From contig VANK01000005.1 of assembly GCA_008682415.1 (NCBI GenBank), positions 1 to 64,000 of the forward strand: a DNA stretch of 64,000 bases, read 5' to 3'. Positions within the stretch are counted from its first letter, which is position 1; each line of letters opens with the position of its first letter. A program made the translations under genes and the position numbers. Below, in pieces: positions 1 to 12,606 of this stretch. The DNA is from Acidobacteria bacterium AB60. GTDB lineage: Bacteria > Acidobacteriota > Terriglobia > Terriglobales > Acidobacteriaceae. The notes under the pieces are model-generated. The model saw only the letters and a list, made by a program, of their open reading frames with translations, did not search any database and was not told the origin of the DNA.

Positions 1-18
1 CCTCGACTCACAGCCGTC

Positions 19-158
19 CATGGGGCATTCTTGTGATAGTCCATTCGGTCTCCTGAGTTTCTGATTGCTCGTCACAACCAGCTTCTCCGGTCCCAACCGA
101 ATGGACAACCTCTTGAAACATCACAGGTGCCCCATGTCTCCCGTTGTTGGAGACATGG
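19..158. other. Structured inverted-repeat element of unknown role
   Basis: Three arms pair across a central loop: CATGGGGCA at 19-27 with TGCCCCATG at 128-136, TGTGA at 32-36 with TCACA at 121-125, and the 11-base arm GTCCATTCGGT at 39-49 with ACCGAATGGAC at 96-106. A separate perfect 9-bp hairpin pairs 133-141 (CATGTCTCC) with 149-158 and shares bases 133-136 with the long-range arm, so the two folds exclude each other. No convincing gene overlaps it. It could be a leader RNA, a mobile-element end or a cruciform; the window edge hides its upstream context. Confidence 0.5.
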
Positions 159-169
159 GAAAGCACGAA

Positions 170-580
170 CCCACCCCAGCCCTCGTCCCTCGTCCCTTGG
201 CCCTTGGCCCTTGGCCCTCGTCTCTCGTCCCTCGTCCCCTTGGCCCTTGGCCCTTGCCTCACCCTCGCCACCAACCCAAACCCCCGAACAACAGTCAGAA
301 AATGCAAACCGTCCCGAACCGGTCCGCTTCGGGTCGCCGCATCCTCCCGTCCGCTCCCTAACCCCAGCAGAGTCTATCCACTACCCTTCACCCGCCCTCG
401 AATTGGATGCCTCCGGTCTATTTACTACATATATAGGTGTAAATTACCACAATTTTGGACAACCATCTTCGCCACCCATTCCCCTCTTTGCCTGACGCCG
501 CCCCCTCCTGTCCCTGTCGTCTCTCGCCTCTCGTCTCTCGCCTCTCACCCCTTGGCACTTGGCCCTTGGCGCCTTCCGCC
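170..580. repeat. Low-complexity word-repeat tract
   Basis: Degenerate short words are reiterated: CCTCGTC, CCCTTGGCC and CTTGGCCCTTGG around 178-260, then CTCTCGCCTCTCGTC and CTTGGCACTTGGCCC around 515-570. The same words occur at 4735-4765. The central part (265-510) is non-repetitive and shows no convincing gene; open frames here are only a by-product of the repeats. It resembles intergenic simple-sequence drift rather than a mobile element. Confidence 0.75.
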
Positions 581-587
581 TGAAATC

Positions 588-616
588 TTGTCAAGAGGCA
601 AAGTCGAAAATAGTTT
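588..616 (+). promoter_or_regulatory. Possible sigma-70-type promoter for a small RNA
   Basis: TTGTCA at 588-593 is followed after 17 bases by TAGTTT at 611-616. The -35 is good and the -10 poor. It is worth noting because no gene follows before the terminator at 719-747. Confidence 0.35.
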
Positions 617-622
617 GTAAGT

Positions 623-747
623 CCCTTTGCCATCAGTGCAAAAAACTTCTTGGAATTTGGAGGTTAATTCTTCCAACCTGCCATACTGGTATCAGCAGTG
701 AAAAATCTGTGCCGCGCAGAGGCCCGCGAAACGCGGGCCTTTTCCTT
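623..747 (+). ncRNA. Candidate small RNA
   Basis: A stretch of about 125 bases lies between a possible promoter (588-616) and a strong intrinsic terminator (719-747). It can form local hairpins, for example TTGGA with TCCAA near 657-678 and CTGCCATAC with GTATCAGCAG near 678-700. It holds no ORF with a ribosome-binding site. I recognise no known RNA family; 6S-like or trans-acting RNAs are possible but unproven. Confidence 0.35.
719..747 (+). terminator. Intrinsic terminator
   Basis: A perfect 7-bp GC stem (GGCCCGC at 721-727 with GCGGGCC at 733-739) has a GAAAC loop and is followed by TTTTCCTT. No protein gene lies upstream on this strand within the window, so it ends either the candidate small RNA or a transcript from outside. 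Confidence 0.8.
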
Positions 748-865
748 CGCACTATGAGTTGCACGCGCTGCCCGTTTTGGCCCCTCCGTGTGGGCCAGAT
801 CACATTCGCGCGCAATTGGCCCGTAATCGCATCAATTCACGCAACTTGTTCGTTTTTTATTTTTG

Positions 866-894
866 TTGCGCACAAAAACCCCCGCCGCTATACT
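866..894 (+). promoter_or_regulatory. Promoter of the DUF4412-like gene
   Basis: TTGCGC (866-871), a 17-base spacer and TATACT (889-894) place a start site near 901, about 30 bases before the ATG at 933. A GGAGG ribosome-binding site lies between them. Confidence 0.5.
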
Positions 895-932
895 CCGGCG
901 CAAATCGAGAAAGGCCTTCGGAGGCTCTCCCT

Positions 933-2051
933 ATGACTATCGCTGCGCGCAGCAACCTGGCCCTGGTGGCCGTGCTGCTGACTCCTTCCCTGCTGTTTGC
1001 GGACTACACCTATCAGGAAACGACCCAGCTCACCGGCGGCTCCATGCTGCGCATGATCAAGATGGCCGGCGCCTTCAGCTCCCAGGCCCGCAAGGCCGGC
1101 GACCCCATCGTCTCCACCGTCTACCTCAAGGGCAACCGCATGGCCAAGGTGAACCCCGATACCACCGAGATCATCGACCTGGATAAAGAGACCATCACCA
1201 ACATCGATAACCTCAAGCACACCTACACCGTGGTGACCTTCGAGCAGCTCCGCCAGCAGATGGAGAAGGCCATGCAGGAGGCCCAGAAGCGCAGCGCCGA
1301 GCACCCCGCCCAGCAGCAGCAGCCGCAGCAGCCCAATGACGTCAAGATGAGCTTCGACGTGAAGGTGCGCAACACCGGGGTGGAGAAGCAGATCAGCGGC
1401 ATCTCCTCGCACGAGGCCATCCTCACCATGACCATGAACGCCACCGACCAGAAGACCCAGCAGACCGGCGCCATGGCGGTTACCAACGACATGTGGCTGG
1501 TTCCGGAGATCCCGGGCTACGACCAGGTGAAGGAGTTCGACCGCAAGATGGCCGAGAAGATGGCCCTGGTGGCCCCGCAGATGGGCATGGATATGAGCCG
1601 GATGCTGGCCACCAATCCCGGCGCCACCGAGGCCCTGAAGGACATGGGCAAGGAGGTCGAGAAGATCAAGGGTGTGCCCATCATGCAGGTGATGCGCATG
1701 GGCTCCACGGTGGACGGCAAGCCGCTGCCGGCCGCCTCCGAGGCGCCGCTGCCGCCCGACAACTCCCCGGCCATGCCCAGCGGTTCGGAGATCGCCAAGC
1801 AGAGCGCCGCGTCCGCCATCACCAGCAAGCTGGGGGGCTTCGGATTTGGCGGCTTCGGCAAGAAGAAGAAGAGCGACGATCAGCCCGCGCAGGATCCGAA
1901 CGCCGCCCAGAACGCGGCCCAGGCGCAGGCCACGGCTGCGGTCCTGATGGAGACGCAGATCACCACCTCCAACTTCTCGTCGGATCCGGTGGACGGATCG
2001 CACTTCGAGGTCCCGGCAGGGTTCAAGCAGGTGCAGCCGCCCACCCGCTGA
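933..2051 (+). CDS. Exported DUF4412-like protein
   Basis: A 372-residue protein with an N-terminal signal sequence (residues about 6-23, hydrophobic, ending LLFADY). The body has a mixed beta pattern of the LolA/DUF4412 type, in which a metal- or lipid-handling periplasmic fold is often proposed. A Gln/Pro-rich linker lies near residue 135, a GGFGFGGFGKKKK stretch near 308, and an Ala/Gln-rich tail follows. The start is chosen from GGAGG ten bases upstream and the fit to the signal peptide. It is monocistronic behind its own promoter. Family assignment is by appearance; function is unknown. Confidence 0.8.
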   Translation: MTIAARSNLALVAVLLTPSLLFADYTYQETTQLTGGSMLRMIKMAGAFSSQARKAGDPIVSTVYLKGNRMAKVNPDTTEIIDLDKETITNIDNLKHTYTVVTFEQLRQQMEKAMQEAQKRSAEHPAQQQQPQQPNDVKMSFDVKVRNTGVEKQISGISSHEAILTMTMNATDQKTQQTGAMAVTNDMWLVPEIPGYDQVKEFDRKMAEKMALVAPQMGMDMSRMLATNPGATEALKDMGKEVEKIKGVPIMQVMRMGSTVDGKPLPAASEAPLPPDNSPAMPSGSEIAKQSAASAITSKLGGFGFGGFGKKKKSDDQPAQDPNAAQNAAQAQATAAVLMETQITTSNFSSDPVDGSHFEVPAGFKQVQPPTR

Positions 2052-2143
2052 GGAGGGGCGGCGCACCGGGACCGCTTGTCTGGAGAGGGCCGGGGCAAAA
2101 CTTAGAGTCATCGAACGCATCCAAAATTTCTGGGAGCTCCGGC

Positions 2144-2347
2144 ATGATTGCAAGGGAGTGGACTGTAACGGAAGTGATTCTTCGTGAAACTCTGGCCCGC
2201 ATGAAAACTTCTCAGCAGTCGATTCAGAACGCAGAGGTCATGTTGTCGCGAACCCGGGAGTCGCTGATGCGTTCGCAGGAGCTGCTGGCGATCAGCGGCC
2301 GGTTCGCGCAGTCTCCGTTCCGCCGGTTATGGGCGCGCGGCGAGTGA
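2144..2347 (+). CDS. Small hypothetical protein
   Basis: A 67-residue, Arg/Ser/Gln-rich, probably helical protein (motif SRTRESLMRSQELLAISG). It starts at ATG after a weak GGGAGCTCC site. Its stop overlaps the next ORF by 19 bases, and both carry similar heptad-like Arg/Glu/Leu helices, which suggests two small related or translationally coupled proteins. No family is recognised. Confidence 0.5.
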   Translation: MIAREWTVTEVILRETLARMKTSQQSIQNAEVMLSRTRESLMRSQELLAISGRFAQSPFRRLWARGE

Positions 2348-2576
2348 GCCCGCAGGCCGAGCCGGAGTGCGCCAAGGTCCGGTCCTCCCCGTCCCGCACC
2401 GGATACGCAGGGGGGCTTGCGGATATTGCGCTAACGCGCGAGCGGGTGGAGAGGACGCGCGCGCTGATTGAACGGACCGATCAGCTTATCGCGTCGCTGC
2501 AGGCTCAACTCTACTTCGAGCCGGAGCTGTACCCGCAGGCGGCGGAGGCTGGTGTGCCGGATCCGGCGAAAGGTGA

Positions 2577-4800
<2,224 letters not shown>

Positions 4801-7062
4801 TTAGACGAAGATGGGGTGACCGAGGAGGGCTTCGAGCACGAAGAGAAAGTAGCGCGCGGACTCGATCTCGTCGAGATGGTAGGAGCCCTCCATGACACCG
4901 TTCTGCGCTTCGCTGTATTGCATGCGCATCTCGGCGACGCCCTGCTCGTTCTTGCGGAACAGCTCTTCCTGGATGCAGTGGAGATAGTCTTTGTCCCCGG
5001 AGAGATAGTCGATGGTTGCTGGAGAGGAGGCCCGTGGAGTGAAGCTGAAGGTGAGCCCGACCGGCTTCTCGTCGGCGGCGTGACCGGCGCGGCAGGCGGA
5101 GGGCAGAAGCGGGAATCTCGAGGCCTGGTCTTTGGAATAGTGGCGTACCGCCCAGAATGCCGCGCTGGTGTCGACGTGCTTCCACTCGGGCAAGGTGTCC
5201 GGCAGGGCCCGTTCGCCTTGCTTTCCGTTGATGCGGGACAGGACCTCGCGGAGGAAACCTTCGTCGGTGGCCACAACGGCTAGGTCGGGTTTGGGGAAGA
5301 CGACGTAGGTGGTGAGGATGTTTTGCTCGACCTTGTCCTGGAAGATCTCGACGGTGTTTCCCTCGATTTGTTCCGAACGCAGGGCATTCGAAGACGAGTC
5401 GCGGAGGAAGGCCGCGGCCTGGGCGGAGATGCCGGTGGTGAAGACGACGATGGCGGCGCCCTGATAGCTCGCCATGCCCAGACCGTTTGGCGGGCGGAAG
5501 GTGCGGGAGCCCTCAAGGGACGCAGAGATGCGCGCATCGCCGAATCCAGCTCCCAGGCGCGAGAGCGATAGAAGAAAGTACCGCTGGAAGGTATCGCGCA
5601 CTTCGGCCTGGGAGTTGCCGGTGGCATCGCGTGCTGCCGCCGGGATGGGGAGTGGGCCGGTTGTGCCAATCACCGTTTCGGTGTCGGCGGGAAGCCAGGA
5701 GAGCATGCGCTCAGTCAGTGGAGAGATCGGCGGGGGCGTGGAGCGCAGAGGAGCGGCGGGAGGGTTGGCGCGAAGGCTGGAGTCATTGCAGTTGAATGAG
5801 CATTCCCTTGACGGAGGTTTATTGGGCACGGCGTAGATGCGGACGGAGGCGCCCGATTTGACGGCAAGGAGGCTTCCGTCCGGCGAGAGACTCAGGCCTC
5901 CCCAGCCAAAGCGCGTATCGCCGTAGTTGCTGAAGAAGAATCCGTGCGGCGAATCCGGATTGGGGGGTACATCCACCGTGAAGAGGGGTTCTTGCGAGTG
6001 GAGATCAAAGACGCGCGCGGTCTGCTTGTCGGGGACGTTGTTCGCGCCCAGTCCCCAACGCATGCTGGGAACGGCAAACCGCAGGCCGTTTGAGGAAGCG
6101 ATCACGGGGCCGTCCGGCTGCTCGAGGCCGAGATTGAATTCGCTGGTGATCCTTCCGTCTGTGGAGACCGTGAGCAGCCGGGTGTCACCGCTGCATACCG
6201 CTCCCACCAGCGAGTCTTGGCCGATGAATCGCCATGCGCCGCAAGAGTTGCCGGATACAGTAGGCAGGTTTTCCTGAGCGTCACAGGCGTGTCCGGGAAG
6301 CACCTGGTTTGTGGATTTCATTGTGTCGCAGAAGCCTGGACGGAAGGCGAGAAGCTTTTTCGACGGCGAGGAGGGGGAGCCGACGAAGAGCGCGGAGCTC
6401 CCGGCGCCCGCGAATCGTTCTCCCCAGAGCGAATCGACCGGAAAAGCAGGATCGGCGGCCGGTTCGCTCCAGGACTTGAGAACGGCTAGCCGCGTGGTGT
6501 CGAGCAAGGTGTATTGAAGGGTGTGCGCGCTGTCGGCCTGGAGCAGGAGCGAGTCGCCTGCGGGGCTTGCGATGGGGCGCATCTCGCCGGGAGCCTCAAA
6601 ACGAGCGAGTGGCTGGAATTCGGAAGAATAGAGCTCGACGCGGTTGCCGAGAATGACGAGGAATTTGCCGTGCGCGGCGGGGAACAGGAAGGACTGGCCG
6701 AGCTGACCGGAGTCAGGCGGCAAAGCCCAATCGAGCTGCTTGATGGGCTCGCCGTTCTTCCCGTTCAGGAATACGGCGACCAGACGAAAGGAGGCGAGGT
6801 CGCCGGAGGCGGAGTCGTGCGGAGTGTTGTCGACCACGAAGTAGGCGGCGACTACTCCTGAATCGAGAAACGCGACGCCTTGCTGATTGGCCCACGCGAA
6901 GGTGTTTTCGGAACCGGGCGCAACCTTGGAGACGGAAGCAGGCGGGCGGCCCTGATATCCGAAGCGCGAGAGGTCCGCTTCCCAGAGCGGCCTGGGGGCT
7001 TGCCCTTGCAGTGGAAGCGCAAGGAGGGCCACGGCCAGCAGAACGAAGTGATGTCGCGCCAA
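4801..7062 (-). CDS. Large exported protein of unknown function
   Basis: A 753-residue protein with a clear signal peptide (MARHHFVLLAVALLALPLQGQ). The N-terminal half (about 30-400) has repeated beta-strand blocks with SPDGSLLAVKSG-type turns, suggesting a beta-propeller. A Pro-rich hinge near 430-445 separates it from a C-terminal alpha/beta half (MLSWLPADTETVIGTTGPLP onwards) that resembles exported DUF3352-like proteins. Cysteines occur in both halves, consistent with the periplasm or surface. No catalytic motif is evident. Word repeats flank it on both sides. Confidence 0.75.
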   Translation of the reverse strand: MARHHFVLLAVALLALPLQGQAPRPLWEADLSRFGYQGRPPASVSKVAPGSENTFAWANQQGVAFLDSGVVAAYFVVDNTPHDSASGDLASFRLVAVFLNGKNGEPIKQLDWALPPDSGQLGQSFLFPAAHGKFLVILGNRVELYSSEFQPLARFEAPGEMRPIASPAGDSLLLQADSAHTLQYTLLDTTRLAVLKSWSEPAADPAFPVDSLWGERFAGAGSSALFVGSPSSPSKKLLAFRPGFCDTMKSTNQVLPGHACDAQENLPTVSGNSCGAWRFIGQDSLVGAVCSGDTRLLTVSTDGRITSEFNLGLEQPDGPVIASSNGLRFAVPSMRWGLGANNVPDKQTARVFDLHSQEPLFTVDVPPNPDSPHGFFFSNYGDTRFGWGGLSLSPDGSLLAVKSGASVRIYAVPNKPPSRECSFNCNDSSLRANPPAAPLRSTPPPISPLTERMLSWLPADTETVIGTTGPLPIPAAARDATGNSQAEVRDTFQRYFLLSLSRLGAGFGDARISASLEGSRTFRPPNGLGMASYQGAAIVVFTTGISAQAAAFLRDSSSNALRSEQIEGNTVEIFQDKVEQNILTTYVVFPKPDLAVVATDEGFLREVLSRINGKQGERALPDTLPEWKHVDTSAAFWAVRHYSKDQASRFPLLPSACRAGHAADEKPVGLTFSFTPRASSPATIDYLSGDKDYLHCIQEELFRKNEQGVAEMRMQYSEAQNGVMEGSYHLDEIESARYFLFVLEALLGHPIFV

Positions 7063-7094
7063 GGCACGCCTCCGAGCTGTTGGGGCAATTGTAG

Positions 7095-7215
7095 CGTGGT
7101 GATGAGGTGAAGAGGTGAAGGGGTGAAGGAGTGACCAAGTTATGGACGGATCAAGTTATGGAGTGATCAAGTGATGGAGTGATCGAGTGATGAAGGGGGT
7201 GAAGACGTGAAGATG
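7095..7215. repeat. Intergenic word-repeat tract
   Basis: GATGAGGTGAAGAGGTGAAGG words pass into reiterated (TTATGGA/GTGATGGA)GTGATCAAG words between two minus-strand genes. It belongs to the same class as 4670-4730. Confidence 0.75.
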
Positions 7216-7244
7216 GAAGGCGAGCGGGTGGTTGAACAACGGTC

Positions 7245-7700
7245 TCAAGAGAGTGTCAGGAGGCGGTCCTGAATCTGGAGCTGGGATGCCATGCCTTCAG
7301 AGATGCGCATCGGAATTTGCTCCTGTCGACCAAGCCTCAGTTCAACATAGCGCCGGAAGACGCCCTGGATCCTCTGTGCGCTGACTTCGTCCCACGGGAT
7401 CCGGAGCGGCGGATGGCCGATGCGAAACAATGCGAGTACGGATAGGTACAGCGCATCGTTTGCCGCGACGACGCGGACCACGCTGTTGTAGCGAGTCAAA
7501 AAACGCAGAGTGACGGTATGGAACCAGGGTCCTGCGATGCGAAGATCCCCGCAGGGCTCCGTCTCTTTGCGAAACCGCCGAGCGAGTAAAATCCATCCGC
7601 CGAGCCAGCTCACCCAAATAGAGGCAAAACACCAGAGCAGAGCGAAGAACGCGATGAAACCCAAAACTGAGAACAGAACGGAGCCTGTCGCATTTTCCAT
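7245..7700 (-). CDS. Small membrane protein of unknown function
   Basis: A 151-residue protein. A long hydrophobic segment at residues 8-38 (one long or two short membrane helices) is followed by a basic linker and a soluble beta-rich tail that includes PPLRIPWDEVSAQRIQ, a PH-like pattern seen in small membrane-anchored proteins. ATG start at 7700. It lies 18 bases downstream of the glycosyltransferase stop on the same strand, so cotranscription is likely. Confidence 0.65.
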   Translation of the reverse strand: MENATGSVLFSVLGFIAFFALLWCFASIWVSWLGGWILLARRFRKETEPCGDLRIAGPWFHTVTLRFLTRYNSVVRVVAANDALYLSVLALFRIGHPPLRIPWDEVSAQRIQGVFRRYVELRLGRQEQIPMRISEGMASQLQIQDRLLTLS

Positions 7701-7718
7701 TGTTCTCGTATCCGGAAG

Positions 7719-9287
<1,569 letters not shown>

Positions 9288-9793
9288 CTGGTGGCTGAGG
9301 CCGTTTTTGGGAGCGAAGAGGGCGAGGTCTGCCGCGCGGAACGAGAGCTGGTGCAGAGAGCTTGAGAGCAGGGCCGGCGTGGGCGAAAGCGCGGAGAACA
9401 GGGCAGTTCCCTCCGGAAGCGGGATGAGTTGATTGTACGGCAAGGCGAGTTGGGGGCTCGGGGCGGGCGCGGGCGTGCTGGTGGTGGGGGCGCGAATGAC
9501 GTTTGCGGCGGGAACGGTCGCACGGAGGGGACGGTAGTTCCCCCCAGGCGTTCTTGTCACGTGCTGCCGTGACCTGCGGCACCGTTGCTCCAAAGATCTT
9601 CGCCTAGTTTTCTCCTAGCTACCGAGCTCGAGGCGGACGGCCTGGGGCTGTCTCGGCAGGATCAGCAACGCAATCTCGGCGTGGTTTGTTTATTGCACCA
9701 ACAGGAATTGCCGCGGATGCCAGGGAATCCGCGACGCGAAGACCAGGCCCGGGGAGGATTCTTCATCGAACCTTCCATCGGGAGGAGGAGCCT
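9288..9793. other. Divergent intergenic region
   Basis: Lies between the glycosyltransferase (minus) and the outer-membrane protein gene (plus). The half next to 9288-9593 may code for an N-terminal extension of the glycosyltransferase. The rest holds a hairpin CGCGGAT 9712-9718 with ATCCGCG 9727-9733 in the leader of the downstream gene. I see no convincing promoter or further gene. Confidence 0.5.
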
Positions 9794-10627
9794 ATGCAGC
9801 GTTTCACGATTCTGTGGTTGGGAGTTCTGCTGGCGTGCAGCGCAGCGGGCGCCCAGAGGCTGGTTGCGCCCGGAGACGAAGTCGGAGGCGCGCCGAGCGT
9901 GGCGACTGCGCCCGCGCACAGCAAGGAACTGACGCCGATGCCGGCGTTCTCGCGGATGGCGCTGGGAGCGGGGCTCTCGATCAATGGAATCGACCTGCAG
10001 GCCGCCACCAATATCAACGCCTACACCAACCTGCGGGTGACTGGGAATGTTTTCAGCCACACCGTCACAGGCATCTCCACGGATGGGTTCAGCGCCGATG
10101 GAAGCCTGAGCCTGGCGACGCTGGGGGCGGCGGTGGACTATTTTCCGTGGCCGCGGCACGGGTTCCGCGTGAGCCCGGGGCTGTTGCTCTATAACGACAA
10201 CTCGCTGAGCGCGCACGCGACGGTGAGCGGAAACGAGTCATTCACGTTGAATCACGTGGACTACTATTCTTCGCCCACCAACCCAGTGCGGGCTACGGCG
10301 CGGCTGGGGCTGGGGTCGCAGAATCCGGCGTTCACGCTGACTACGGGGTGGGGCAACATGATTTCGCGGACTGGCGGGCACTGGTCGTTCCCGGTGGAGA
10401 TTGGGGCCGCGTTTGTAGGCACGCCGAGCGTGAAGATGACGCTGTCGGGAACAGCCTGTGATGTAACGCGCGTGCACTGCGTGAACGCGGCGACGGACTC
10501 CAACATTCAGGGCAACCTGCAGGCACAGATCGCCAAGTACCGTAGCGACCTGGATCCGCTGAAGGCGTTTCCGATCTTCTCGTTCGGGGTGTCGTACAGC
10601 TTTTCGACGGGCCGGGATGGGAGGTAG
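9794..10627 (+). CDS. Exported outer-membrane barrel-like protein
   Basis: A 277-residue protein with a signal peptide (MQRFTILWLGVLLACSAAGAQ) and alternating beta-strand segments (SLSLATLGAAVDYFPWPRHG, FRVSPGLLLYNDNS) ending FSFGVSYSFSTG, consistent with an outer-membrane barrel. Two Cys near residues 221-230 may form a disulfide. The start is set by the strong GGAGGAGGAG site just upstream; an open frame further upstream is not coding. No specific family is recognised. Confidence 0.75.
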   Translation: MQRFTILWLGVLLACSAAGAQRLVAPGDEVGGAPSVATAPAHSKELTPMPAFSRMALGAGLSINGIDLQAATNINAYTNLRVTGNVFSHTVTGISTDGFSADGSLSLATLGAAVDYFPWPRHGFRVSPGLLLYNDNSLSAHATVSGNESFTLNHVDYYSSPTNPVRATARLGLGSQNPAFTLTTGWGNMISRTGGHWSFPVEIGAAFVGTPSVKMTLSGTACDVTRVHCVNAATDSNIQGNLQAQIAKYRSDLDPLKAFPIFSFGVSYSFSTGRDGR

Positions 10628-10827
10628 AAGTCCGGGATTATGAGGCCGGGACAGCCGATGGCGCCGGAGGGCGCCAGTGGTGGATACGCGGGCAATCCAT
10701 CGGGGCAAACAATGCCTGTGCGAAACCAAACGACCACCGGCGGAAGTTTCAGATTGTAACAAAGGGCGCGCGACCCGCGCGAAGACTGGCGCTGCGATCC
10801 GGGATACTGGGGGCGCTGGAGGACGAG

Positions 10828-11454
10828 ATGCGGGTTCTGGTGATTGGCGCCACAGGACGTGTGGGCGCGGACGCAGTGCGCCTGGCCGTGGAGGCCGGCC
10901 ACGAGGTAACGGCGTTCGTTCGCGATCCGGCGAAGTTGAGGAGCGGCGTCAACGTGAGGGCCGTGGTGGGGGATGTTTCCCGCCCCGAGACTGTAGACGC
11001 TGCGATTGCGGCGGGAGTAGACGCTGTCCTGAACGCCGCGGGCGTGGATCCGCTGAAGCCTTCGACCTTCGTGACCGATACGGCGCGAGTGCTGGTGGGT
11101 GCGATGCAGAGGGCAGGCGTGCGCCGGTACACGGCGGTTTCCGGAGTGGCGAACATGCCGCGGAAGTCCCTGATGGGCAAGATGTCTACGGCGATTATGA
11201 AGCTGACGCCGGTGCGGCATGCGATACGCGACCACATGGGCGCGTTTGAGATCGTGCGGTCCTCCGGGCTGGACTGGTCGCTTGCTGGGTGTCCGTGGAT
11301 CAAAGACCCGGGCGTGACGGGAGTGTATCGGGAGAGTGACACGTATCCGGGGGGCCAGCTGACGATCAGAACCGGCGATGTGGCGCACTTTTTGGTGAAG
11401 ACGCTGAAACACCCGGAGTATCTCCAACGCATTGTGTGTATCTGGAATGCGTGA
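10828..11454 (+). CDS. NAD(P)-binding NmrA/SDR-type protein
   Basis: A 208-residue atypical short-chain-dehydrogenase fold protein. It opens MRVLVIGATGRVGADAV, a Rossmann GxxGxxG dinucleotide-binding loop, and continues with FVRDPAKL and GDVSRPETV segments typical of NAD(P)H-binding NmrA-like proteins. No YxxxK catalytic pair is visible; these proteins often sense redox state or reduce small substrates. It ends with ILVKTL-like HFLVKTLKHPEYLQ. Monocistronic by spacing. Confidence 0.85.
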   Translation: MRVLVIGATGRVGADAVRLAVEAGHEVTAFVRDPAKLRSGVNVRAVVGDVSRPETVDAAIAAGVDAVLNAAGVDPLKPSTFVTDTARVLVGAMQRAGVRRYTAVSGVANMPRKSLMGKMSTAIMKLTPVRHAIRDHMGAFEIVRSSGLDWSLAGCPWIKDPGVTGVYRESDTYPGGQLTIRTGDVAHFLVKTLKHPEYLQRIVCIWNA

Positions 11455-11466
11455 TTTTCGTTTTGA

Positions 11467-12135
11467 CTCCCGCATCGTGTTGGTGCGCTGAACGTCTTTG
11501 GCGTTGATGGCAAGGCTAGAATCGGCTGGGGTGAGAGTCCCAGCAATGAGCCACAGCCACATACGAGTAAAAAGCCTCCACCGCCGATCAAGCGGAATTA
11601 CTGGATCGACGCAGCCATCATCGACGCAGCCATCTGGGCAGTGTTTGTCGGGCCGACCGGGTATGGGGTGCAGGGCAGGCTATGGCCAGACTCGATTGAG
11701 AATACTCACGAGACGGCTGTGGGCAAGGTGTTAGAGACCAAGCTAGTGGTTGTTGGGAACAAGGAAAGCAACTATGGCGGGTACATTCTCTATCGCATTG
11801 ATGCTCACGTGACGTATGTGTTAGACGGCCAGCAGCGGGCTCCATGGATGCCGGCAATCGGAGACGATGAGCGACGAGCATATCTTGCCCTGCGGATCTC
11901 AAAGCAGACAGGTACGTGCACTGTGTACTGGACGCCGGGGCACGAAGAGAATGCCAGGTGCCTTCTGCAGCGATCAGCCAGTACCTCATTTGAGATACAG
12001 CACCCCCGAGGGCGCGCACGGTTCGCTCAGGGAGACGGATGGGGGAAGACACACTCCCAGGAAGGCGTGCCATGCGCGCCGAGTCGGAACGATTCTTGCA
12101 GGTCCGGGGGAAGCAAATCAGGGATGTTGCTTTAA
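11467..12135 (+). pseudogene. Eroded or start-less gene remnant
   Basis: One frame is open from after a stop at 11464 to 12135. It reads like real protein from KKPPPPIKRNYWIDAAIIDA through GYILYRIDAHVTYVLDG and SKQTGTCTVYWTPGHEENA, a pattern of DUF3592-like proteins. No ATG, GTG or TTG precedes the coding-like part; the first usable start is GTG 11641, which would cut off the plausible N-terminal segment. The tail after residue CLLQ loses protein-like character. I read it as a truncated gene, though a short live protein from 11641 cannot be excluded. Confidence 0.45.
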
Positions 12136-12599
12136 GGAGCAGCGTTGAATGGCTCGGTCGCGGCTGGCCATGAGACCGGGGTTGCGGCTGTGTTCAGCTC
12201 GGGTGAGGGATCGATCGCGTAGGTGACGATCTGCGGACAGACCCGGCATGCGGCGCTGCCTTCCTGAAGGAACCAGCGGCAGTCGGGACGAATTCGGCAG
12301 GGTGGAAGCTTCTCGGAGACCGCGGGGAGCAGTTGAACGAGGCGGTCGGCGAGATGGCAGTCGGTCCCGTCGAAGTGGCAGCACTTCTTCTCCTGGCAGG
12401 GTGCGGCGATGCGCAGAACCTGCGTGGGATCGACGGGGGCGGTGAGGGCAAGTAGATCCGGTGTGACGGGCACGGGGTTTTCGATCCAGGAGACGCGGGG
12501 ATCGTCTGAGGAGCCGGCGATGACTCCAAAGGCGACGCTGCCCTGGATGTGGGGCTGCGCACTCGGACACAGGATGGGCCGTGAACCACGTGTGCTCAC
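12132..12599 (-). CDS. Cysteine-rich small protein, possible metal binder
   Basis: A 155-residue protein from a GTG start at 12599, seven bases after the stop of the partner gene at 12607-12909. The centre has the pattern C-x4-C-C-H-x5-C-H (PCQEKKCCHFDGTDCH), followed by C-x5-C-R-W (PPCRIRPDCRW) and C-x2-C (ACRVCPQ), eight Cys within about 60 residues, plus one near the N-terminus. Such spacing suggests Zn or Fe-S binding. No signal peptide. I do not recognise a named family. Longer frames through the partner gene are shadows. Confidence 0.65.
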   Translation of the reverse strand: MSTRGSRPILCPSAQPHIQGSVAFGVIAGSSDDPRVSWIENPVPVTPDLLALTAPVDPTQVLRIAAPCQEKKCCHFDGTDCHLADRLVQLLPAVSEKLPPCRIRPDCRWFLQEGSAACRVCPQIVTYAIDPSPELNTAATPVSWPAATEPFNAAP

Positions 12600-12606
12600 G
12601 GCGGGC

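Noticed and set aside
178..260. CRISPR-like array
   Set aside because: The words are too short and degenerate, with no constant repeat and spacer lengths.
888..2153. 421-residue minus-strand frame opposite the DUF4412-like gene
   Set aside because: His/Leu/Gly-rich antisense shadow; the plus-strand gene has a signal peptide, promoter and ribosome-binding site.
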